A DNA stretch of 64,000 nucleotides from Pleurodeles waltl (lineage: Eukaryota; Chordata; Amphibia; Caudata; Salamandridae): contig NC_090445.1 in the NCBI RefSeq assembly GCF_031143425.1, positions 1,192,726,691-1,192,790,690 on the forward strand, given 5' to 3'. Below the pieces are notes generated by a model. That model ran no database searches. It had not been told where the DNA came from and worked only from the letters and a program-made list of their open reading frames with translations. Position numbers and translations under genes: made by a program. Positions 47,701 to 58,782 of the stretch are shown here, one piece after another (position 1 is the stretch's first letter; the number at the start of each line of letters is the position of its first letter).

Positions 47701-49651
47701 CTTTGAACTCCTCTTTGGACACCCTGTAAGAGGTCCACTAACACTTGTGAAGGAGGGTTGGGAACAACCTTTAAAAGCTCCCAAACAGGACATAGCGGAC
47801 TATGTACTTGGCCTAAGATCCAGAATGACTGAGTACATGAAAAAGGCCAGTAAAAACCTTCAGGCCAGCCAAGAGCTCCAAAAGCAATGGCATGACCAGA
47901 AGGCTGTTCTGATCTAGTACCAACCAGGACAGAAGTTGTGGGTATTGGAGCCTGTGGCCCCAAGAGCACTCCAGGACAAATGGAGTGGACCCCATCTAAT
48001 TGTTGAGAAAAAGGGTGAGCTTACCTATCTGGTAGACCTGGGCACTGCCAGGAGTCCCCTTAGGGTGATTTATGTCAACTGCCTAAAACCCTACTATGAC
48101 AGGGTTGATCTCACCCTGCTCATGGCAACAGATGAGGGACAGGAAGAAGAGAGTGACCCTCTCCCTGATCTCTTTTCCACCACTGAATCTGATGCTTTAG
48201 TGGAGGGAGTAGTTTTGGCAGACTGTTTTACTGCAGAACAGAAAGACAACTGATCTCCTTGGACAGTTTTCTGACCTCTTTTCAATTGTGCCAGGAACAA
48301 CCTCCTGGTGTGAACACACAATTGATACTGGAGACAGCTTGCCTGTCAAAAGTAAAATCTATAGGCAGCCTGGCCATGTAAGAGACTGCATAAAACAAGA
48401 GGTGCAGAAAATGCTTGATCTAGGAGTGTTTGAACTTTCTGAAAGCACATGGGCGAGTCCTGTGGTGCTTGTACCAAAGCCTCACTCAAAAGATGGAAAA
48501 AGGGAGATGAGGTTTTGTGTAGACTACAGAGGTCTCAATCAGGTAACAAAAACTGATGCTCACCCTATACTCAGGGCAGATGAGCTCATAGATACACTGG
48601 CATCTGTCAAGTATCTAAGCACCTTTGATTTGACTGCAGGGAATTGGCAGATCAAATTGGCTGAGGATGCTAAACCTAAAACTGCATTTTCAACTATAGG
48701 AGGGCACTACCAATTTGCAGTAATGCCCTTTGGTTTGAAAAATGCCCCTGCCACTTTTCAGAGGTTGGTGAACACAGTCCTGCAAGGGTTGGAGGCTTTT
48801 AGTGCAGCATATCTAGATGATATAGCTGTCTTTAGCTCCACCTGGGATGAGCACCTGGTCCACCTTTGGAAAGTTTTGGAGGCCCTGCAAAAGGCAGGCC
48901 TCACTATCAAGGACTCGAAGTGCCAGGTAGGGCAGGGAAAGGTGGTTTATCTGGGACACCTGGTAGGTGGAGAACAGATTGCACCACTTCAGGGGAAAAT
49001 CCAGACAATCATGGATTGGGTTCCCCCTACAACACAGACCCAGGTGAGAGCCTTCTTAGGCCTCACTGGGTATTACAGGAGATTCATTAAAAACTATGGC
49101 TCCATAGCAGCCCCACTTAATGATCTCACTAGTAAGAAGATGCCTAAAAAGGTATTGTGGACAGCTAGCTGTCAGAAAGCTTTTGAGGAACTCAAACAGT
49201 CCATGTGCTATGCACCTGTCCTAAAAAGCCCATGTTACTCCAAGAAATTCATTGTTCAAACTGATGCATCTGAATTAGGGGTAGGGGCAGTCTTATTACA
49301 ACTGAATTCTGAGGGCCAGGATCAACCAGTTGCTTTTATCAGCAGAAGGTTGACCCCTAGAGAAAAGCGTTGGTCTGTCATAGAGAGGGAGGCCTTTGCT
49401 GTGGTCTGGGCACTGAAGAAGTTGAGGCCATACCTGTTTGGCACTCAATTTATTGTTCAGACAGACCACAAACCTCTACTTTGGCTAAAACAAATGAAAG
49501 GTGAAAATCCTAAATTATTGAGGTGGTCCATATCTCTACAGGGTTGATGGACTATACAGTGGAACATAGACCTGGGAGTACCCACTCCAATGCAGATGGA
49601 CTCTCCAGATATTTCCACTTAGACAATGAAGACTCATCAGGTCATGGCTAG
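44710..49651 (+). pseudogene. Gypsy A gag-pol, Gmr1 order, multiply broken
   Basis: Gag frame opens at ATG 44,710 and stays open to 46,527: SAP-like N-terminus (YKSLRSLCLERGLVIGKIPT), coiled coil (LERELKKLRVEETRL), SCAN-like capsid region, zinc knuckle CYLCKVKGHWTTDASC, and protease motif DTGASVTMV. Next come a frameshift in a G-run near 46,480 (LLGND follows in a new frame), a TGA at 46,957, a stop near 47,140 just before MSEDTKDFCKSCVTC of the integrase zinc site, integrase DIVGP and VERF, further breaks near 47,630, 47,917 and 48,253, then RT (YLDDIAVF) and RNase H (TDASELGVG) to 49,547, where one extra base shifts the last 35 codons. The integrase precedes RT, as in Gypsy B. Not functional, but a close relative. 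Confidence 0.93.
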
Positions 49652-49680
49652 TCTTATTGTCCTTCGTTTGGGGGGCGTTG

Positions 49681-51024
49681 TGTAGGAAAGTACCATCTTG
49701 CCTGGCATGTAACCCCCATATTTCACTGTATATATGTTGTTTTAGTCTATGTGTCACTGGGACCCTGCCAGGCAGGGCCTCAGTGCTCATAAGTATGTGC
49801 CCTGTATGTGTTCCCTGTGTGATGCCTAACTGTCTCACTGAGGCTCTGCTAACCAGAACCTCAGTGGTTATGCTCTCTCTGCTTTCCAAATTTGTCACTA
49901 ACAGGCTAGTGACTAAATTTACCAATTCACATTGGCATGCTGGTACACCCATATAATTCCCTACTATATGGTACTGAGGTACTCAGGGTACTGGGCTTCC
50001 AGGAGATCCCTATGGGCTGCAGCATTTCTTTTGCCACCCATAGGGAGCTCTGACAATTCTTACACAGGCCTGCCAGTGCAGCCTGAGTGAAATAACATCC
50101 ACGCTATTACACAGCCATTTACCACTGCACTTAAGTAACTTATAAGTCACCCATATGTCTAACCTTCACCTGGTGAAGGTTGGGTGCAAAGTTACTTAGT
50201 GTGTGGGCACCCTGGCACTAGCCAAGGTGCCCCCACATCGTTCAGGGCAAATTCCCCATACTTTGTGAGTGCAGGGACACCATTACACGCGTACACTATA
50301 CATAGGTCACTACCTATGTATAGCGTCACAATGGTAACTCCGAACATGGCCATGTAACATGTCTAAGATCATGGAATTGTCACCCCAATGCCATTCTGGC
50401 ATTGGGGGGACAATTCCATGATCCCCCGGGTCTCTAGCAAAGTACCTGCGTACTGCCAAACTGCCTTTCCGGGGTCTCCACTGCAGCTGCTGCTGCTGCC
50501 AACCCCTCAGACAGGTTTCTGCCCTCCTGGGGTCCAGGCAGCCCTGGCCCAGGAAGGCAGAACAAAGGACTTCCTCTGAGAGAGGGTGTAACACCCTCTC
50601 CCTTTGGAAATAGGTGTCAGGGCTGGGGAGGAGTAGCCTCCCCCAGTCTCTGGAAATGCTTTGATGGGTACAGATGGTGCCCATCTCTGCATAAGCCAGT
50701 CTACACCGGTTTAGGGATCCCCCAGCCCTGCTCTGGTGCGAAACTGGACAAAGGAAAGGGGAGTGACCACTCCCCTGACCTGCACCTTCCAGGGGAGGTG
50801 CCCAGAGCTCCTCCATTGTGTCCCAGACCTCTGCCATCTTGGAAACAGAGGTGTTTGTGGCACACTGGACTGCTCTGAGTGGCCAGTGCCAGCAGGTGAC
50901 GTCAGAGGCTCCTTCTGATAGGCTCTTACCTCTCTTGGTAGCCAATCCTCCTTCCTCGGTAGCCAAACCTCCTTTTCTAGCTATCTAGGGTCTCTGCTTT
51001 GGGGATCTCACCAGATAACTAATG
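49681..51024 (+). repeat. Gypsy A 3' LTR, left piece
   Basis: First 1,344 bp of the 3' LTR, starting TGTAGGAAAG after the G-rich tract 'TTTGGGGGGCGTTG'. Interrupted by Gypsy B just before 'gcaagagctc'. Confidence 0.95.
51020..51024. repeat. Target duplication TAATG, left copy
   Basis: Repeated at 61,468-61,472. The undamaged 5' LTR of Gypsy A reads 'cgaatgcaagagctc' at this point, confirming the insertion site. Confidence 0.95.
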
Positions 51025-53709
51025 TGTAAGGAAATGCCTCCTTGGCATGGTTGCCCCCTGACTTTTTGCCTTTGCTGATGCTATGTTTACAATTGAAAGT
51101 GTGCTGAGGCCTGCTAACCAGGCCCCAGCACCAGTGTTCTTTCCCTAACCTGTACTTTTGTATCCACAATTGGCAGACCCTGGCATCCAGATAAGTCCCT
51201 TGTAACTGGTACTTCTAGTACCAAGGGCCCTGATGCCAAGGAAGGTCTCTAAGGGCTGCAGCATGTCTTATGCCACCCTGGAGACCTCTCACTCAGCACA
51301 GACACACTGCTTGCCAGCTTGTGTGCGCTAGTGAGGACAAAACGAGTAAGTCGACATGGCACTCCCCTCAGGGTGCCATGCCAGCCTCTCACTGCCTATG
51401 CAGTATAGGTAAGACACCCCTCTAGCAGGCCTTACAGCCCTAAGGCAGGGTGCACTATACCATAGGTGAGGGTACCAGTGCATGAGCATGGTACCCCTAC
51501 AGTGTCTAAACAAAACCTTAGACATTGTAAGTGCAGGGTAGCCATAAGAGTATATGGTCTGGGAGTTTGTCAAACACGAACTCCACAGCACCATAATGGC
51601 TACACTGAAAACTGGGAAGTTTGGTATCAAACTTCTCAGCACAATAAATGCACACTGATGCCAGTGTACATTTTATTGTAAAATACACCACAGAGGGCAC
51701 CTTAGAGGTGCCCCCTGAAACTTAACCGACTATCTGTGTAGGCTGACTAGTTTTAGCAGCCGGCCACAAACCGAGACATGTTGCTGGCCCCATGGGGAGA
51801 GTGCCTTTGTCACTCTGAGGCCAGTAACAAAGCCTGCACTGGGTGGAGATGCTAACACCTCTCCCAGGCAGGAATTGTCACACCTGGCGGTGAGCCTCAA
51901 AGGCTCACCTCCTTTGTGCCAACCCAGCAGGACACTCCAGCTAGTGGAGTTGCCCGCCCCCTCCGGCCAGGCCCCACTTTTGGCGGCAAGGCCGGAGAAA
52001 ATAATGAGAAAAACAAGGAGGAGTCACTGGCCAGTCAGGACAGCCCCTAAGGTGTCCTGAGCTGAGGTGACTCTGACTTTTAGAAATCCTCCATCTTGCA
52101 GATGGAGGATTCCCCCAATAGGGTTAGGATTGTGACCCCCTCCCCTTGGGAGGAGGCACAAAGAGGGTGTACCCACCCTCAGGGCTAGTAGCCATTGGCT
52201 ACTAACCCCCCAGACCTAAACACGCCCTTAAATTTAGTATTTAAGGGCTACCCTGAACCCTAGAAAATTAGATTCCTGCAACTACAAGAAGAAGGACTGC
52301 CTAGCTGAAAACCCCTGCAGAGGAAGACCAGAAGACAACAACTGCCTTGGCTCCAGAAACTCACCGGCCTGTCTCCTGCCTTCCAAAGATCCTGCTCCAG
52401 CGACGCCTTCCAAAGGGACCAGCGACCTCGACATCCTCTGAGGACTGCCCCTGCTTCGAAAAGACAAGAAACTCCCGAGGACAGCGGACCTGCTCCAAGA
52501 AAAGCTGCAACTTTGTTTCCAGCAGCTTTAAAGAACCCTGCAAGCTCCCCGCAAGAAGCGTGAGACTTGTAACACTGCACCCGGCGACCTCGACTCGGCT
52601 GGTGGCGATCCAACACCTCAGGAGGGACCCCAGGACTACTCTAAGACTGTGAGTACAAAAACCTGTCCCCCCTGAGCCCCCACAGCGCCGCCTGCAGAGG
52701 GAAATCCCGAGGCTTCCCCTGACCGCGACTCTTTGAACCTAAAGTCCCGACGCCTGGGAGAGACCCTGCACCCGCAGCCCCCAGGACCTGAAGGACCGGA
52801 CTTTCACTGGAGAAGTGACCCCCAGGAGTCCCTCTCCCTTGCCCAAGTGGAGGTTTCCCCGAGGAATCCCCCCCTTGCCTGCCGGCAGCGCTGAAGAGAT
52901 CCCGAGATCTCTCATAGACTAACATTGAAAACCCGACGCTGGTTTCTACACTGCACCCGGCCGCCCCCGCGCTGCTGAGGGTGAAATTTCTGTGTGGACT
53001 TGTGTCCCCCCCGGTGCCCTACAAAACCCCCCTGGTCTGCCCTCTGAAGACGCGGGTACTTACCTGCAAGCAGACCGGAACCGGGGCACCCCCTTCTCTC
53101 CATTCTAGCCTATGTGTTTTGGGCACCACTTTGAACTCTGCACCTGACCGGCCCTGAGCTGCTGGTGTGGTGACTTTGGGGTTGCTCTGAACCCCCAACG
53201 GTGGGCTACCTTGGACCAAGAACTAAGCCCTGTAAGTGCCTTACTTACCTGGTAAAACTAACAAATACTTACCTCCCCTAGGAACTGTGAAAATTGCACT
53301 GTGTCCACTTTTAAAACAGCTATTGGTGAATAACTTGAAAAGTATACATGCAATTTTGATGATTTGAAGTTCCTAAAGTACTTACCTGCAATACCTTTCG
53401 AATGAGATATTACATGTAGAATTTGAACCTGTGGTTCTTAAAATAAACTAAGAAAAGATATTTTTCTATATAAAAACCTATTGGCTGGATTTGTCTCTGA
53501 GTGTGTGTACCTCATTTATTGTCTATGTGTATGTACAACAAATGCTTAACACTACTCCTTGGATAAGCCTACTGCTCGACCACACTACCACAAAATAGAG
53601 CATTAGTATTATCTATTTTTACCACTATTTTACCTCTAAGGGGAACCCTTGGACTCTGTGCATGCTATTCCTTACTTTGAAATAGCACATACAGAGCCAA
53701 CTTCCTACA
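51025..53709 (+). repeat. Gypsy B 5' LTR (2,685 bp)
   Basis: TGTAAGGAAATG...CTTCCTACA. Probable TATA box TATTTAAGGG at 52,238-52,247; candidate 5' splice site GACT|GTGAGT at about 52,648 and 3' splice site CCTCCCCTAG near 53,281; AATAAA at 53,442-53,447. Unlike A and C, its poly(A) signal is not in a hairpin. Confidence 0.97.
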
Positions 53710-53973
53710 TTGGTGGATCAGCGGTGGGGTACAAGACTTTGCATTTGCTGGACTACTCAGCCAATACCTGATCACACGACAAATTCCAAAATTGTCATTA
53801 GAAATTGATTTTTGCAATTTGAAAAGTTTTCTAAATTCTTAAAAGACCTGCTAGGGCCTTGTGTTAGATCCTGTTTAGCATTTCTTTTAGAGTTTAAAAG
53901 TTTGTAAAAGTTTGAATTAGATTCTAGAACCAGTTGTAGATTCTTAAAAAGTATTCCAACTTTTAGAAGCAAA
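53710..53973 (+). other. Gypsy B primer-site-like sequence and gag leader
   Basis: Starts TTGGTGGATCAGCGGTGGGG directly after the LTR. I cannot name the priming tRNA. The leader contains repeated 'AAAAGTTT'-like elements before the gag ATG. Confidence 0.7.
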
Positions 53974-56900
53974 ATGTCTAGCACAGATGTGACTGTGGTG
54001 GAACTCGACACCACACCTTACCTCCATCTTAAGATGAGGGAGCTAAGGTCACTCTGTAAAATAAAGAAAATAACAATGGGCCCCAAACCTACCAAAATAC
54101 AGCTCCAGGAGCTTTTGGCAGAGTTTGAAAAGGCCAACCCCTCTGAGGGTGGCAACTCAGAGGAAGAGGATAGTGACTTGGAGGAAAATTCCCCCCTACC
54201 AATCCTATCTAGGGAGAACAGGGTCCCTCAAACCCTGACTCCAAAAATAATAGTCAGAGATGCTGGTTCCCTCACAGGAGAGACCAACACCTCTGAAATC
54301 ACTGAGGATAGCCCCAGTGAAGAGGACATCCAGTTAGCCAGGATGGCCAAAAGATTGGCTTTGGAAAGACAGATCCTAGCCATAGAAAGGGAAAGACAAG
54401 AGATGGGCCTAGGACCCATCAATGGTGGCAGCAATATAAATAGGGTCAGAGATTCTCCTGACATGTTGAAAATCCCTAAAGGGATTGTAACTAAATATGA
54501 AGATGGTGATGACATCACCAAATGGTTCACAGCTTTTGAGAGGGCTTGTGTAACCAGAAAAGTGAACAGATCTCACTGGGGTGCTCTCCTTTGGGAAATG
54601 TTCACAGGAAAGTGTAGGGATAGACTCCTCACACTCTCTGGACAAGATGCAGAATCTTATGACCTCATGAAGGGTACCCTGATTGAGGGCTTTGGATTCT
54701 CCACTGAGGAGTACAGGATTAGGTTCAGGGGGGCTCAAAAATCCTCGAGCCAGACCTGGGTTGACTTTGTTGACTACTCAGTGAAAACACTAGATGGTTG
54801 GATTCAAGGCAGTGGTGTAAGTAATTATGATGGGCTGTACAATTTATTTGTGAAAGAACACCTGTTAAGTAATTGTTTCAATGATAAACTGCATCAGCAT
54901 CTGGTAGACCTAGGACCAATTTCTCCCCAAGAATTGGGAAAGAAGGCGGACCATTGGGTCAAGACAAGGGTGTCCAAGACTTCAACAGGGGGTGACCAAA
55001 AGAAAGGGGTCACAAAGACTCCCCAGGGGAAGGGTGATGAGACAACCAAAACTAAAAATAGTAAAGAGTCTTCTACAGGCCCCCAAAAACCTGCACAGGA
55101 GGGTGGGCCCAGAGCCTCTTCACAAAACAATGGGTACAAGGGTAAAAACTTTGATCCCAAAAAGGCCTGGTGTCATAGCTGTAAACAGCATGGACACCAA
55201 ACTGGAGACAAGGCCTGTCCCAAGAAAGGTTCCACTCCAAACTCCCATCCAGGTAACACTGGTATGGCTAGTCTCCAAGTGGGATCAACAGTGTGCCCAG
55301 AGCAAATCAGGGTCCACACTGAAGCTACTCTAGTTTCTGAGGGTGGGGTGGATTTAGCCACACTAGCTGTCTGGCCGCCTAACATGCAAAAATACAGACA
55401 GCAACTCTTAATTAATGGGACTAGAATAGAGGGCCTGAGGGATACAGGTGCCAGTGTCACCATGGTGACAGAGAAACTGGTTTCCCCTGGCCAATACCTG
55501 ACTGGAAAAACTTACACAGTCACCAACGCTGACAATCAGAGAAAAGTACATCCCATGGCAATGGTTACTTTAGAATGGGGAGGGGTCAATGGCCTGAAAC
55601 AGGTGGTGGTCTCCTCAAATATCCCAGTGGACTGTCTGCTTGGAAATGACCTGGAGTCCTCAGCATGGGCTGAGGTAGAACTAAAAACCCATGCAGCAAT
55701 GCTGGGTATCCCTGAACTGGTGTGTGTGAAAACAAGAGCACAGTGCAAGGCACAGGGTGAAAAAGTAGAGCTGGAGTCTGGAAAAATGGCCCAGCCTACC
55801 AAGAGAACAGGAAAGTCAGTTGGGAAACCAACTGCAACACAGCAAAAGGAAGGGAACCTCTCTTCTCAGGAAGAAGTTCTGCCCTCTGAGGGAACTGAGC
55901 CTTTGGAGCTTGAACCTTATCAGGTTGAGCTCTTAGGCCCAGGGGGACCCTCAAGGGAGGAGCTGTGTAAGGGACAAGAAACCTGTCCCTCTCTTGAAGG
56001 CCTTAGGCAGCAAGCTGCTGAAGAGTCCAAAGGCAAGAAAAATGGAACGCATAGGGTCTATTGGGAAGATGGACTCCTGTACACTGAGGCCAGAGACCCC
56101 AAACCTGGTGCCACTAGGAGAGTGGTAGTGCCTCAGCTGTTCAGGAAGTTCATCCTAACATTGGCCCATGACATTCCCCTTGCTGGACATTTGGGACAAA
56201 CCAAGACGTGGGAGAGGTTAGTCAACCACTTCTACTGGCCCAATATGTCCAACATGGTTAAGGAGTTTTGCCTCTCCTGCCCCACCTGTCAAGCCAGTGG
56301 TAAGACAGGTGGGCACCCAAAGGCCCCCCTCATTCCACTTCCAGTGGTGGGGGTTCCCTTTGAAAGAGTGGGTGTGGACATAGTTGGTCCACTAGAACCT
56401 CCCACAGCCTCAGGAAATATGTATATCCTGGTAGTAGTGGATCATGCTACCAGGTATCCTGAAGCTATTCCCCTTAGGTCGACTACTGCCCCTGCAGTAG
56501 CCAAGGCCCTCATTGGTATCTTTACCAGAGTGGGTTTCCCTAAGGAGGTGGTGTCTGACAGAGGTACCAACTTCATGTCAGCATACCTAAAGCACATGTG
56601 GAATGAGTGTGGAGTGACTTATAAATTCACTACACCATACCACCCACAAACTAATGGCTTGGTTGAGAGATTCAACAAGACATTAAAAGGCATGATCATG
56701 GGGCTCCCAGAAAAGCTCAAAAGGAGATGGGATGTCCTCTTGCCATGTCTGCTTTTCGCTTACAGAGAGGTGCCACAGAAGGGAGTAGGATTCTCACCCT
56801 TTGAACTTCTGTTTGGTCATCCTGTAAGGGGACCACTTGCTCTTGTTAAAGAAGGCTGGGAGAGACCTCTCCATGAGCCAAAACAAGACATAGTGGACTA

Positions 56901-58752
56901 TGTACTTGGCCTTCGCTCTAGAATGGCAGAGTACATGGAAAAGGCAACCAAAAACCTTGAGGCCAGCCAACAGCTCCAGAAGTTTTGGTATGACCAAAAG
57001 GCTGCACTGGTTGAGTTCCAACCAGGGCAGAAAGTCTGGGTTCTGGAGCCTGTGGCTCCCAGGGCACTCCAGGACAAATGGAGTGGCCCTTACCCAGTAC
57101 TAGAAAGGAAGAGTCAGGTCACCTACTTGGTGGACCTGGGCACAAGCAGGAGCCCCAAGAGGGTGATCCATGTAAACCGCCTTAAGCTCTTCCACGACAG
57201 GGCTGATGTCAATCTGTTGATGGTAACAGATGAGGATCAGGAGGCAGAGAGTGAACCTCTCCCTGATCTTCTGTCATCAGACCCAAAAGATGGTACAGTA
57301 GATGGAGTGATCTACTCAGACACCCTCTCTGGCCAACAGCAAGCTGATTGTAGGAGAGTCCTACAACAGTTTCCTGAACTCTTCTCCTTAACCCCTGGTC
57401 AGACACACCTGTGTACCCATGATGTGGACACAGGAGACAGCATGCCTGTCAAGAACAAAATCTTTAGACAATCTGACCATGTTAAAGAAAGCATCAAGGT
57501 GGAAGTCCACAAGATGCTGGAATTGGGAGTAATTGAGCGCTCTGACAGCCCCTGGGCTAGCCCAGTGGTCTTAGTCCCCAAACCTCACACCAAAGATGGA
57601 AAGAAAGAGATGAGGTTTTGTGTGGACTACAGAGGGCTCAATTCTGTCACCAAGACAGATGCCCATCCAATTCCAAGAGCTGATGAGCTCATTGATAAAT
57701 TAGGTGCTGCCAAATTTCTAAGTACCTTTGACTTGACAGCAGGGTACTGGCAAATAAAAATGGCACCTGGAGCAAAAGAGAAAACAGCATTCTCCACACC
57801 TGATGGGCATTATCAGTTTACTGTTATGCCCTTTGGTTTAAAGAATGCCCCTGCCACCTTCCAAAGGTTGGTGAATCAAGTCCTTGCTGGCTTGGAGTCC
57901 TTTAGCACAGCTTATCTTGATGATATTGCTGTCTTTAGCTCCACCTGGCAGGATCACCTGGTCCACCTGAAGAAGGTTTTGAAGGCACTGCAATCTGCAG
58001 GCCTCTCTATCAAGGCATCCAAATGCCAGATAGGGCAGGGAACTGTGGTTTACTTGGGACACCTTGTAGGTGGAGGCCAAGTTCAGCCACTCCAACCCAA
58101 GATCCAGACTATTCTGGACTGGGTAGCTCCAAAAACCCAGACTCAAGTCAGGGCATTCCTTGGCTTGACTGGGTATTATAGGAGGTTTGTGAAGGGATAT
58201 GGATCCATTGTGCCAGCCCTCACTGAACTCACCTCCAAGAAAATGCCCAAGAAAGTGAACTGGACTGTGGAATGCCAACAGGCCTTTGACACCCTGAAAC
58301 AAGCAATGTGCTCAGCACCAGTTCTAAAAGCTCCCGATTATTCTAAGCAGTTCATTGTGCAGACTGATGCCTCTGAACATGGGATAGGGGCAGTTTTGTC
58401 CCAAACAAATGATGATGGCCTTGACCAGCCTGTTGCTTTCATTAGCAGGAGGTTACTCCCCAGGGAGCAGCGTTGGAGTGCCATTGAGAGGGAGGCCTTT
58501 GCTGTGGTTTGGTCCCTGAAGAAGCTGAGACCATACCTCTTTGGGACTCACTTCCTAGTTCAAACTGACCACAGACCTCTCAAATGGCTGATGCAAATGA
58601 AAGGTGAAAATCCTAAACTGTTGAGGTGGTCCATCTCCCTACAGGGAATGGACTTTATAGTGGAACACAGACCTGGGACTGCCCATGCCAATGCAGATGG
58701 CCTTTCCAGGTTCTTCCACTTAGAAAATGAAGACTCTCTTGGGAAAGGTTAG
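53974..58752 (+). CDS. gag-pol: Gypsy B Gag-Pol polyprotein (Gmr1 order), intact, 1,592 aa
   Basis: A single frame without internal stops. Order with approximate residues: SAP-like segment (18-50); acidic linker; coiled coil (118-144); capsid with SCAN-like helices starting YRIRFRG (247-330); zinc knuckle CHSCKQHGHQTGDKAC (400-415, spacing CX2CX4HX6C); aspartic protease DTGASVTMV (D490) with later LLGND; integrase zinc site (H732...C766) and DD35E core D802, D862, E898; GPY/F module (1038-1040); reverse transcriptase (about 1170-1360) with YLDDIAVF (D1316, D1317); RNase H starting QTDASE (D1465). Ty3/Gypsy elements normally have integrase last; here it precedes RT, the known Gmr1 arrangement. 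Gag and Pol share one frame with no frameshift signal. The start was chosen because it is the first ATG after the leader and aligns with that of Gypsy A. All catalytic residues I could check are present. Confidence 0.96.
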   Translation: MSSTDVTVVELDTTPYLHLKMRELRSLCKIKKITMGPKPTKIQLQELLAEFEKANPSEGGNSEEEDSDLEENSPLPILSRENRVPQTLTPKIIVRDAGSLTGETNTSEITEDSPSEEDIQLARMAKRLALERQILAIERERQEMGLGPINGGSNINRVRDSPDMLKIPKGIVTKYEDGDDITKWFTAFERACVTRKVNRSHWGALLWEMFTGKCRDRLLTLSGQDAESYDLMKGTLIEGFGFSTEEYRIRFRGAQKSSSQTWVDFVDYSVKTLDGWIQGSGVSNYDGLYNLFVKEHLLSNCFNDKLHQHLVDLGPISPQELGKKADHWVKTRVSKTSTGGDQKKGVTKTPQGKGDETTKTKNSKESSTGPQKPAQEGGPRASSQNNGYKGKNFDPKKAWCHSCKQHGHQTGDKACPKKGSTPNSHPGNTGMASLQVGSTVCPEQIRVHTEATLVSEGGVDLATLAVWPPNMQKYRQQLLINGTRIEGLRDTGASVTMVTEKLVSPGQYLTGKTYTVTNADNQRKVHPMAMVTLEWGGVNGLKQVVVSSNIPVDCLLGNDLESSAWAEVELKTHAAMLGIPELVCVKTRAQCKAQGEKVELESGKMAQPTKRTGKSVGKPTATQQKEGNLSSQEEVLPSEGTEPLELEPYQVELLGPGGPSREELCKGQETCPSLEGLRQQAAEESKGKKNGTHRVYWEDGLLYTEARDPKPGATRRVVVPQLFRKFILTLAHDIPLAGHLGQTKTWERLVNHFYWPNMSNMVKEFCLSCPTCQASGKTGGHPKAPLIPLPVVGVPFERVGVDIVGPLEPPTASGNMYILVVVDHATRYPEAIPLRSTTAPAVAKALIGIFTRVGFPKEVVSDRGTNFMSAYLKHMWNECGVTYKFTTPYHPQTNGLVERFNKTLKGMIMGLPEKLKRRWDVLLPCLLFAYREVPQKGVGFSPFELLFGHPVRGPLALVKEGWERPLHEPKQDIVDYVLGLRSRMAEYMEKATKNLEASQQLQKFWYDQKAALVEFQPGQKVWVLEPVAPRALQDKWSGPYPVLERKSQVTYLVDLGTSRSPKRVIHVNRLKLFHDRADVNLLMVTDEDQEAESEPLPDLLSSDPKDGTVDGVIYSDTLSGQQQADCRRVLQQFPELFSLTPGQTHLCTHDVDTGDSMPVKNKIFRQSDHVKESIKVEVHKMLELGVIERSDSPWASPVVLVPKPHTKDGKKEMRFCVDYRGLNSVTKTDAHPIPRADELIDKLGAAKFLSTFDLTAGYWQIKMAPGAKEKTAFSTPDGHYQFTVMPFGLKNAPATFQRLVNQVLAGLESFSTAYLDDIAVFSSTWQDHLVHLKKVLKALQSAGLSIKASKCQIGQGTVVYLGHLVGGGQVQPLQPKIQTILDWVAPKTQTQVRAFLGLTGYYRRFVKGYGSIVPALTELTSKKMPKKVNWTVECQQAFDTLKQAMCSAPVLKAPDYSKQFIVQTDASEHGIGAVLSQTNDDGLDQPVAFISRRLLPREQRWSAIEREAFAVVWSLKKLRPYLFGTHFLVQTDHRPLKWLMQMKGENPKLLRWSISLQGMDFIVEHRPGTAHANADGLSRFFHLENEDSLGKG

Positions 58753-58767
58753 TCTCATCCTCTTTCG

Positions 58768-58782
58768 TTTGGGGGGGGGTTG
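58768..58782 (+). promoter_or_regulatory. Gypsy B polypurine-like tract
   Basis: TTTGGGGGGGGGTTG directly before the 3' LTR, where plus-strand DNA synthesis should be primed. A TTG separates the nine Gs from the LTR; Gypsy A has a similar GCGTTG spacing. Confidence 0.65.

Noticed and set aside
52260..52652. 118-codon and 101-codon frames inside LTR B, identical in both LTRs
   Set aside because: The LTRs are near-identical, so shared frames are expected; no similarity to a known protein, and both strands are open.
58753..58782. Possible envelope gene after pol in Gypsy B
   Set aside because: Only 30 bp separate the gag-pol stop from the 3' LTR, so there is no room for one.
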